Of a stretch of 64,000 nucleotides of DNA, positions 10,346 to 20,175 are shown one piece after another (position 1 is the stretch's first letter; each line of letters starts with the position of its first letter). The position numbers and the translations under genes are program-made. Source of the stretch: Purpureocillium takamizusanense (taxonomy: Eukaryota > Ascomycota > Sordariomycetes > Hypocreales > Ophiocordycipitaceae). The notes beneath the pieces were generated by a model that saw nothing but the letters and a program-made list of their open reading frames with translations, was not told the DNA's origin and did no database searches. The DNA lies in the NCBI RefSeq assembly GCF_022605165.1, contig NC_063070.1, positions 744,001 to 808,000 on the forward strand. Direction: 5' to 3'.

Positions 10346-13060
10346 CTGTCAGGTCTTGTTATCTTGCGTGATAATCAATAGTAATCCAAATGCGCTGGCG
10401 CTTTGAAGCAATGCGAAGATCAGATATCGCTCTTTTGGGTGAAATATATTGGCGACCGCTCTGGGGTCGCCCATGATGTGACTTATGTCCAGCGTTTGCT
10501 TAGGTCTTCGGCTGTTCCAAAAAGCAGTGCAAGTAATCTACAGACGGTAAGGGCTACTTTATGAACAAGCTTCAGGTTGCGAACTAGTATTGTCGTGTGT
10601 TGATCTGACTTCTACCAAGCAGCATCTTTGCTCGTTCTTGCTATCAACGACCATGACGCAATCTGGTTAGTATCTCCAGTGATTTAATGATAGTTGAAGT
10701 TCAATAACTAATTGACGAGGAACTTTGCCGCCACGTTGCGAGCTCTCTCAGGAACACCTACGCCTTGTCTAAAAGGCCTCTTCGATCTCGATGATATCAG
10801 GTTGTTTCAGGGATCCAGTCATAAGGCAAACAAGAAAGTGCTTAAGAAGCCGCTGAAGTTTGCATGATGGACGTGTCCTCGCTTTGCTGTGGTCGCTCAA
10901 GGACCAGGGTGAGTCTGTTCTCGGAAAAGGCGGTGTCCTAAGAATGCTTCAAACCAGGTCCTAGTGAGGCCTTGACATCGACTGAGCCCAGTTATAGAAG
11001 CTAGCTAATGCAAAGTTCAATCCTCCGATAATATTGGCGGTCAAGCAATGGATCGCCGCGCCACACACGCATCATGTCTCTCCTGGTGCTAAAATGCTCC
11101 AGGCAGCAACAACCAGCCCACCTAGTGAAACAAGCGAACTGGGATTCAAGGGCCTAATTCCTCTGAGCAGCTGCTAACCAACACGAAGAAAGCCCCTCAA
11201 TCATTCTTATTTGACAACTGAAGTCCTCCACATCTGCCGCCGCCTCCCTCGGTGTGATTGAATGGCTGCAGTGTCTGACTTATGAAGATTTAGACTCATA
11301 CAAAAGCTCATCTCAAAGACTTTATAACTGATGATGGTACGCTACTGTAACGAGTTACTCAAAGTCAGTTGTTTGTGGTGTCTTGCGTGGTTTTGAAGCC
11401 TGAACAACTGAAGGGCCTTGATTAATCGTTCTAAATCACTAGGGCTGCGATGGTTGAGTCCTTTCGTATCCTGTTCAAGCTCTGAACCACAGGAACGCAC
11501 AATCAGAGACCCTGCCTAGCCGTGCTGCTACATATTAACTGATCATTCTGGACTTCCATGTTTCAATTCGCCTCCCCGCCTCCTATTGAGAACTACGTGT
11601 AGAACAAGGCTTTGAGTCTCGCATCCGGACCGACAGCATTTATTGCGATTAGCGAGGGGGCTAAGCACGTATCTTCTCTGTGTCGGGAGCGACTGAGAAT
11701 GTCTGGTGACGACATGGGAAAGAGAACATATCGATCATGCATGTTGATTCCGGAAGGAGCGAAGGTGCATGCCGGCCGCAGGGTTGTGCGCGATCCTTAT
11801 GTTCCCAGCTCGGGACGTGCTGCTTCTTACATATTCTTGACCGCCATCTAAGTAAGCTCCCAATACTTTTTTTTCTCAGGTTGCTCAACCCAAATTGCCT
11901 TCAAGAAATGTCGTGGCTAAAGTTTTGGCTTTGAAAATCGTGTATAGCCCTTATGGCCCGTCTGCTTTTGCTGAGGGAGCTTGATGGTGTGCCGCTGCGA
12001 CCCTTGCCCCGTTTGGCGGTAAGCATGGGCCCATGGTCAGCGAAGCGGCAGCATGTCTATTTTTACTGGCCATGGTTGCAGGAACCCATTTCTTTTTTGC
12101 CTATGGAACCCCTGCGGTGCCCTTCGAGGCGGCAGCTTCCTTGACTGAACCAGCTAACAGCGGTTCTGCTGACGACAACTCCCTTGCCAAACCCAGACCG
12201 ACGCCACGTTATTTACGCGAAGTGAAAGTAGCGCAAGGCTGCCAGACTACAGCGATTCGACGGTCAGCGCCATAGCTGGCCGACGTGCAAAAGCGGTGGA
12301 AGCGGCCCTAGCCAGCTATCCCAACGACACCATTGGGAAATTTTTTTTATTTTTTTTTTTAGAGAATTACTAGGTACTTGCTTGCGCTGTTCTCTTTTCA
12401 AGAACGGTGCCAGTCTACCTACTTACTTTCTAAAGGCCTCGTCTGCCAGTGACACGATGTGATTGCCCCGGACATAAGCGCCACAAGCACTTGACGGTGC
12501 CGGCCGGCAAGGCTTATTAACCCCAGCGGCTGGCAACTCCGCACCAAGTCAGCATCTCAGGGCATGGGCGGATTCCACACACCTGCTTGGCTGCGTCCCA
12601 GAAAGGACTAAGCCCCATGGTCTCGGGTCGGAGGCTTTTCTTACATCCAGGAACCTGCATGGATCTCCGCAACCGCTTCAGCCGCAATCGCAGCTTGGAA
12701 CAAGAAGAAACCGTTCTGCAATGCATGAAGCTGCCAACACTCGGGCTTAGGACTTGAGCTACAGCATCGTAGCGCGGACAGAGCATCATGTGAACTCGAC
12801 TAATTGCGTCATACGAATTAACCCACGAATTGAGAACATACACAATGGGGGACCGCGAAAGTATGATAAAAGCACGCGACATGCCAATGTCGGGATTCTT
12901 TCTGCACAACACGACGCACCAGTATCTTCAAAGCTCAAAGTAGATTCGCAAAACGACATCACCCCTTTCACATTGTCACTTTTCGCCAGCATACTTTTTC
13001 TAGGGTTAAAGACTTTTGACAGCCACTTGACCGGACTTTTGCTCAACGAATACAAAAAAC
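10346..13060. other. Intergenic stretch with possible coding relics
   Basis: Between 10098 and 11611 no ORF of 60 codons exists on either strand. One short open run, about 10729-10866 on the plus strand, ends in a stop and looks protein-like (it contains GLFDLDDIRLFQG), and a preceding piece near 10621-10664 can be spliced onto it in frame. I could not extend either to a start or name a family. Around 11953-12275 there are overlapping short frames, one with a hydrophobic start (12033-12275). A T-rich tract lies at 12341-12360. None of this is strong enough to call a gene. Confidence 0.4.
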
Positions 13061-13935
13061 ATGGAGGAGTCTGGCAAGAAAGTCATTCTTATTACCGGTG
13101 CCACTTCCGGCATTGGTTTGGAGACGGCACGCATGCTGGGTCGGCAAGGATGGCGTGTAATCCTTTCAGGGCGCCGCGATGAGGACGGCGAGATGGTACG
13201 CAGTTGTTCAATCACCAAAGATCTCCGAAGAAATGACGATTAACAGCTCGACAGCAAGCCCGGGAGATTACAGCCGCGGGTGGAGAGGCCATCTACATCC
13301 ATGGCGATGTGGCAGACGAAGAGTCTGTCAAGGAGCTTCACGAAAAGGCCATTGCAGCCTGGGGCCGCCTCGATGCCGCGGTCAACAATGCTGGCATCTC
13401 CAATGATGCTGCTTTGTTTGCTGATCTGAAGACGGAGAACTTCCGCCAAATGCTGGAGCTCAATGTCATGGGCGTCTTTTGGTCGATGCAGCACCAGCTG
13501 AGGCATATGGAATCCCGAGGCTTCGGGCGCATCATCAACTTGGCTTCCATTGCCGGGCGGCGCGGAATCCTCTACCAGGGGTCATATGTCGCCACTAAGC
13601 ATGCAGTAAGGCCTTTTCATTCTTATACATGCGCTCAAACCGTTGCAGTGAGCTGATCATTGCCGGCATAGGTCATTGGAATGACTGAAACAGCCGCAAT
13701 CGAGTATGCCACCAAGGGTATTACAGTCAACGCCATTGCTCCGGGTGCTATTAAGACAAAGATCCTCAACGACGCGATCAAGGCGGGCAAGTACGACGAG
13801 GAGAGCATCGCTGCCATGTTCCCTGAGAAGCGCATGGGAGATCCCGAGGATATCGCTCGAACTGTGAGCTACATCCTGGAGTCTCCTTACATGACGGGTT
13901 CGGTCATCGGAGTGGACGGCGGATTCTGCGCGTAG
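13061..13935 (+). CDS. Classical short-chain dehydrogenase/reductase (FabG-like)
   Basis: A soluble NAD(P)(H)-dependent oxidoreductase of the classical SDR family. Three exons, 13061-13195, 13255-13605 and 13672-13935, give 249 residues, the standard size. Visible motifs are the cofactor loop TGATSGIG at residues 12-19, NNAG at 89-92, catalytic Ser143 in IINLASIAG, and the YVATK motif giving Tyr156 and Lys160. The C-terminus ends in the usual TGSVIGVDGGFCA. The first intron ends at CTCGACAG rather than at the nearer AACAG, because only that acceptor keeps the frame into QAREITAAGG. The ATG has an A at -3 and directly precedes the Rossmann strand, so the start is secure. The RR after the second strand suggests NADP(H) preference, an inference. 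The substrate is unknown; bacterial-type 3-oxoacyl reductase or sugar/glucose dehydrogenase-like activity is possible. The neighbouring ABC transporter is on the other strand and no cluster is evident. Confidence 0.92.
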
Positions 13936-14435
13936 CTGTCAAACTCGCATGAACGCGACGACTTCTTGGCCTAGAGGCTTGTACCATGTTTGATAAGACA
14001 TTTGGAAAAGCAACTAGAGATGGGCGTATACTTTATATAGACATAGACATAGAACGTTCACTACATGTACGCATCAAGGCATGAGCTTCGGGGAAGACTT
14101 AGAAGAGCGCAATAGACGACAAGAGCGTCAAGCCTGGTAAACCCTCATACAATATACAATTCAAGGCGCACATGTCGAGTAGTCAAAGATTACTGAGAGC
14201 CAAAGACGTACCATGTGCGGGACATAATATCCCCATATCACTGAGCAATTCGATTGCGTGTTTAACAGATGGGAGTACAAATCTGTTGCTGTCAGTATTA
14301 TCGTGTGAAATACCTTTACCCTACTTCCTGCACTTGAACATCTGTTCAAGCGCTCATCTATTGGTTCTATCTCTAAACAAAACAATTATCCATGTCCGAG
14401 GGCTCAGGCCCATGTCTATTCTATGATTGATCTCG
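13936..14435. other. Intergenic region between convergent genes
   Basis: The SDR and the ABC transporter end towards each other across these 500 bases. There is no supported ORF. A short ATAGACATAGACATAG repeat at about 14037-14051 lies just after the SDR stop, probably in its 3' untranslated region. Confidence 0.4.
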
Positions 14436-17400
14436 CTACAGATTCTTCGACTTCTTTCCCTTGGGCACCCGGAAGAGCCAGTAAAGCAGGACCGCTGCCG
14501 CTATGTTAAAAGCACAATAGACCCATATGAAGCCGAAATTCCTCCACCTATGGCTCCAAGAGATGTTGATGCTGGCCAAAAACTCGTTGGTGTTGGTCAT
14601 GGCGCAATATTCGCAGGAGGAGGCGTTCGAATCTCTCAGGGAGCCACCCGCCGCAGAGATGAAGCCGGACATGTAGTCGCCGCATGTAAGGCCGTTGGGG
14701 GCATCGAAGGGGATGTATTCGTTGTTCTCGCAGTACATAGGAGCGTTTGCAAGGCTTGTTCCGAGAAAAGCTTCCAGTATATAGGTGAATGGGTTGACCC
14801 GGTACATGAAGATCCAGAACCCGGGGAGGTCCTTTGGTCCTGCAAGAACACTAGAAGCCTGTCAGACATGTTTCTTTTTTTTCTCAAAGGGTTGCAGGCG
14901 TACGTACCCGCAAAACGCAAACATCATGATCATCAACAAGTTGACGATGCCTCCCGCTACTTCTGCAGTTTGGATTGCCGCGATGATCATGTTTGCAAAG
15001 GTGCTGGTGAAGATGAAGAAGATCCAGATCTGCAGAAACATGGTGATGCCCCGAGAGTCGACCTGATCAGTCCACTCCGCGTTTCGGTAGAGCCCGATGG
15101 GAAAGTACCAGCAAACGAAGCAGAAGACACCCATGAGCTGATGACGCCATTGATGTTAGCGAGTGAGAGGAAAATTGGTGAGAGTCAATCAAGGGTACGT
15201 ACAGAGTTCCAAACAATCTCGACGACAATGTTGGCAAGTAAAAAGGCCTTCCACGAGTATGCTTTGGAGGGTCTCTCGCGCGCCTCGTACATGGTACGCT
15301 GCGATACGAAGAGTGGCATGATCTGGTTGACCAGCTGGGGGAAAATGCTGAGGAGGATGTATACGCCAAACATCTGATTCCGAAGGCCTCGCTGCGTATT
15401 TCCGCCGTTGATGAACGACAGTCCAATGAAGAGCGTCTGTGATATCGCAGTCAGCGTCAAAGTTGTCACGCGACGACTATGAGTGTATACATACCGAGCC
15501 GATTGCGAGTAGGGCCTTGGAATAAATGTAAGACGGGCTTCGCCAGTATTGCTGGAACACCCTGATGGTGACCTGCAGAAATTGCTCCTTGCGCGATGCC
15601 GCAAACTCGCCGTAGGTGGATGGCTCCTCCTCGCCCGCGGTTGTCGGTTTCTGCGAGGACGCCAGCCTCTCCAGCTCCGCTTGCACGCTGCTCCGTTCGG
15701 GGCTATTTTGCCAGACCTCGGGCCAGTCAATGTCAGTGTGCGCACCGGGAGCGGCTCCAATGACCTCGAGCATGTGCTCGGCCGGGTTTGCGCCCTGCGG
15801 AAGCGGCGATGCGCCGTTGCGGGTGAAGTAGTCGACGAGAATATGGGAGTTTTTGCCGACGTCGCCAAAGTAAATCGTGCGGCCCTTGGAAAGCAGGAGA
15901 AGGCGGTTGAAGCGTTGGAAGAGCATGGCGGAGGGCTGGTGGATCGTGCAGAGAATTGCTTGCCCGTTGTTGGTCAGCTTCTCCAAGAGGTCGAGGATAG
16001 ACCAGGATGTCTGGCTGTCGAGACCCGAGGTCGGCTCGTCGAGGAAGAGCAGCAGCTGCGGCCGCGCGGCAAGCTCGACGCCAATGGTCAGACGCTTTCG
16101 CTGCTCGACGTTGAGGCCCTCGCCTGGTACGCCGATGATTGCTTCGGCGTATTCCTCCATGTTCAACAGGCTGATCACAGTGTCCACGTAGTCAATCTTC
16201 TCCTGACGGGTGTACTTTGGGGGTTGGCGAAGCAGCGCGCTGAAGGTGAGTGCCTCTCGTACAGTCGACGTCTCTAGGTGGAGATCTTGCTGCTGGACGT
16301 ATCCCGTCTTTCTCTGGAAAGACTCGTCTCGTAGCTTTCCGTCTACGAGCATCTCTCCCGTCACCACGCCCATGGTGACGCGGCTTGCGAGGACATCCAG
16401 GAGGGTCGTCTTGCCAGCTCCCGAGGCTCCCTGATATGAATTGTTAGCAGCCTGTTCTAATAAGTTTGGTGAGGGTATGTTTCGGCTTACCATAAGAGCC
16501 GTCAGTGTGCCCGGTTTGACCCAACCATCCACATGGTCAAGAATCCGTCGAGGGTGGCCCTTGATCTTGACGTCATAGCACACGTTCTTCCAGTGAAAGA
16601 TGGAAGTCTGTTTCTCGACGTTTGCCACTTCTTCATCGGTTGAAACAGCGCCCTGGTAGACGCTGGCTGCCGTGCCGTTCTCCATGTCAGTCTTTTCTCC
16701 GGTCGCAGCTTGTCTCGGGCGGCGCTTCATTGCCCTGTGGCTGAAGACTAGAACCTCGCCCTTGGATCTCTCAGAGGCAATATACTCCGTGGCGAGCAGG
16801 TGAAGAGCCAGGTAGCCAACCAAGAAAGCGAGGAGTATGCCGTAGTTGCGCCATCGATGCGAGTTGTCATACTGGAATGCCGCAGCGAGATAGGCCGCAC
16901 CGGAGACGGTCTGCTGACCGGGGACGGCGCCCTGAACCGAGCACGCACGAGAACTGAGAGGAGCGTCGTCGTATCCCGGCCCCTGTGGCACAAAGCTCGA
17001 ACAAGGAAAGTCGCGACCGACGAACTCATTGAGCGTTGCGGACTCGAGGCTGTAGTAGATTGGATTTGCCCATCGACACCAACCAATCCAGCCACGCATG
17101 TACTGCACTGGGATCGTGAAGCCCGTGTAGAGCACCAGACCGAGCAACATGATGGATGCAGGCGCCAGTGCCTGAGCGATGGACTTTGTAGTAGATCCGA
17201 TAAGACGGAAGAACATGGACATGGTGAGGGTCGTGGTGAAGCTGAAGAGGAGGAAAAAGAAGAACGGCCCTGGCTCTCTGCGCAAGTTGCACATGAAATA
17301 CAGGGTCGTGTTCATGAGGATAGCGTTGGTGATTTTATAAGGCAAATCGACGATGATGGAGGCCAGTGCCTCTGCGCTGGGGTGGTAGAGGGCGTAGCGG

Positions 17401-19196
17401 CTGTGTTTCTCGACAATCTTTCGCTTCGAGTAGAGGGTTAGGATCTCGAGTATGCTACTGAATGCGTTCATGAGAATGATGAAGAAGATGAGCAGGCCGC
17501 GCTTGTCGAAGCTGCTCGTGTTGGCGGGGAGGTTGTAGAAGATGCTGCTGATGATGAGAGCCTCGAAGAAGTTGGTGATGAGCATGGTCAAGGTCATGCT
17601 CGGGTCCGTCTTCAACATGACGAGGCCTCGCCACATGTTGATCTTGAGCTGCTTGAGATAGGAGAGGGTGTATGGCGACTTGAGGCGCTGCGAGGGGGAC
17701 TTGACCATGGCCCGGGTCGCAGAGAAGTCGTGGAGATCCCCGCTGTTGAACGGGTGGGCGGCGGCGTAGTCGTCGCATTCGGAAAGGATGCGCGCCCGCG
17801 ACTTGCTGTCCTTCCAGGCCCTCGCGAACTCGTCGGGAGATCGAGGCGTCCTTCCCTCCCAGCCGGGTCGGATGACGCGCTCTGCGGAGCTGGTCATGGA
17901 GGTCAAGAAATCCGCAGTTGTCTGCTGCTCGGGGCACTCGAAGCCGAGGTCCTCGAAGTAGGCCCTGGCGTCTGCGGCTTTGCCAAAGAAGATTTGCCTT
18001 CCTTGGTAAAGAACCAAGACTTTGTCGAAGAGCTACATGTATGGGAATAATTATTAGCGACCTTTGTCTGGGGTGGCGTTTAGAAAGAGGGGGCGGGGAG
18101 GCTTCATGTTACGCACGTCATAGGCGGCTTGGGGCGCTTGATAGATGGCAACAAAAGACGTGGTGCCCATCACGTCGGCCTGTGTCCGCAGCGTCTTGCA
18201 GAACTCGATGGCGTTGGCACTATCCAGACCTCGCGTGCTGTTGTCCCAGCACTGGAGGGGCGAGTAGCTGAGCGCCGCCTCGGCGATGGTGACGCGCTTC
18301 CTCTCGCCGCCGCTCACGCCGCGGACAAAGTCGTTGCCGACGCGCGTGTTCTTGGTGTGCGATATCCCCAGGATGTTCATGGTGACGTCGCGCACGTGCT
18401 CAATGTACTCCCTCTGCGTGACGCCGTCCGGGATGGTCTTGGGACAGCGGGCCCAGGCGGCAAACGCGAGGGTGTCGCCGACGGTGAGATAGGGAAAGTG
18501 CTCGTCGACCTCGGCGGCGTAGATGGCCTCGCCGCGGAAGGCAGACTTCATCTGCTTGGGGTGGATGCCCTGGTAGTTGACGGTCGCGTCGTCGGAGATG
18601 TGGAAGCCATGGGTCTCTCCGGCAATCGTCTTGAGAAAGGTCGAGCAGCCGGAGCCGGGAGGGCCGAGGACGGCGACCATCTCTCCGTCGTTGACCACGC
18701 CTTCGAGGTCTCTCAGGATGTCTATGCGCCGGGTGTTGCCGCGGATCAACCTTTTGAGAATGGTGCCGGCCTCGAGGAAGATGTTGCCGACGCTCTTTTG
18801 GAAGTCGGTCTCGGTGCCGAACCCGTACGCGCTGAGGTTCTTGAAGGCGACGCCCGTCGTTTTGGGCGGATTCCCCTCCAGGGCGTCCTTCCTGAGGTTG
18901 TAAAAGGCCCTTGCCCACTTTCTCGCGTTGAAGTCTGGGCTCTCGGGGTTTAAGGGGCCGTCGGCGGGGACGGGGAAGAGGGCGCCGACGGCGGCGCCAT
19001 GGGATTGTGATGTGAGCCGACGGGCAAGCTGGTGAACGTCCTCGTTGATGCGCTCCTCCCGCTCCGCAGGGTCCTCGGACATGTACTCATCCGTGTCGGT
19101 GGCCTCTGAGGCCGGCAAGAAGCGTCCGAGGTCCAGGGGGGCCGTCCAGCCACCCCCGAGCCCCGTGGCCCCCGCGTTGGTGCTTGTTCGTTGCAT
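14436..19196 (-). CDS. Full-size PDR-type ABC-G transporter
   Basis: A plasma-membrane ATP-driven exporter of the pleiotropic drug resistance type. Six exons from high to low coordinate, 19196-18117, 18032-16491, 16430-15495, 15436-15203, 15137-14908 and 14850-14436, give 1478 residues, a normal full length. The order is NBD1-TMD1-NBD2-TMD2. NBD1 has the PDR-typical Walker [10 protein letters not shown] at residues 178-186, signature VSGGE and [16 protein letters not shown]2 has GASGAGKTT at 875-883, an atypical [12 protein letters not shown] signature and [13 protein letters not shown]. This asymmetry, with degenerate halves complementing each other, is known for the family. Intron 2 falls immediately before the NBD2 Walker A. 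The C-terminal [16 protein letters not shown] block and the cysteines in the last extracellular loop are also typical. Such proteins export fungicides, plant defence compounds or own metabolites; the substrate here is unknown. The gene is divergent from the Zn2Cys6 regulator across about 980 bases. Confidence 0.95.
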
Positions 19197-20175
19197 GTGT
19201 ATTCAAAATGGCAAAAATGTTTATATAGCCAGCATGCTTTGGTCAAGTCGGGAGTTGTTGTCCAGCGATCTTGAATGACAAGCTGGTCAAGTATACGTAA
19301 AAGGCGGCGGTGGTCGTTTTAAAGTTAAAAGTCGCACAACGACATTGATGGCATGCCAACGTTGCGCCAAGCCACGACGATGTAAGCAAGTACGTACGTT
19401 TTATTCATTACATGCAACATTGTGACAAACAGCCGGCGCTAGAAGAGCCTTTTTCGTGTGAGAGCAATGGAGTGACCCTGTCGTGATAATGCCGTGCCTG
19501 GGGGTCCGATTGAGTTTCGGGCAGTGGAGTCTTGGCGATTCCGGCCTTGTCCGAGCTGCTGGAGCACAGCTAGAGAGACGCAACCCTTACCCTGGCGTGA
19601 GTGAGAGCCCTTCGGTCTTTCGGCCTTTCGGGCTTTTTTGTTTTTTTGGTTCTGGGGGATCTCGTGGTCAGACGGTTGATGAGGCTCCACAGCAGACCAG
19701 CCCCAGATGCCCGCCTTTCGCCTCAATCACCGCAGGCACCGGCGGGGAGGAGTGGGCAGTCCATTTGTTGGTCTCGGCATTTTGACTCTAGGCCATTCTG
19801 CAAGCAGCTGCGCCTCCCCCAGCCCCGTCGTCATACTCGTACGTACGCGCCCATGTCGCGACGACAAAGAGTCCGCGGCCTCCGAACCAGCGTTCAAGTG
19901 CGACTATGGTCTTGGCGGGGGCCAGTTGTCTGTCTCTGTAATTTTTTTTTTTTGCCCTGGCCTCTAAAGAGCGGACACTGATCCTCCCGAACGTCCGACA
20001 TCTCGGACTTTCTGGCCTGACGACGGAGTGAGCTGATGTGCGCAAAAGAGCATCACACTTAACGTATAGCGTCGTTCCTAGGTTTCCAACCAACGCTTCA
20101 ATACGAATTGCCCAAAAGGGGAGGACTTCATAACAGCTCCAGCGTTGGGGAAGAGACGGCGAGTTCTCGACTGCC
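19197..20175. promoter_or_regulatory. Divergent promoter region between ABC transporter and Zn2Cys6 gene
   Basis: The two start codons point away from each other across 979 bases. A TATATAAA-type box for the transporter lies on the minus strand near 19220-19229, about 25-30 bases before its ATG. At 19872-19878 the plus strand reads TCCGCGG, an everted CCG/CGG pair of the type bound by Zn2Cys6 factors and close to the yeast PDRE core. That the neighbouring factor binds it is an inference. Poly-T tracts at 19936-19951 and around 19628-19647 may help keep nucleosomes away. Confidence 0.4.

Noticed and set aside
12033..12275. 80-codon frame with hydrophobic N-terminus, a possible small secreted protein
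   Set aside because: No cysteine pattern or family, and a competing intron reading (12019-12082) would remove its start; not enough support.
12517..12912. Minus-strand 131-codon frame
   Set aside because: No domain and no conserved motif; it overlaps other short frames upstream of the SDR gene.
13255..13605. Alternative first acceptor (AACAG at 13242-13246) for SDR intron 1
   Set aside because: It shifts the frame and loses the QAREITAAGG strand; the acceptor at 13254 keeps it.
15549..16277. Plus-strand open frame of 242 codons
   Set aside because: It lies opposite the NBD2 coding part of the ABC transporter and is a shadow of its codon bias.
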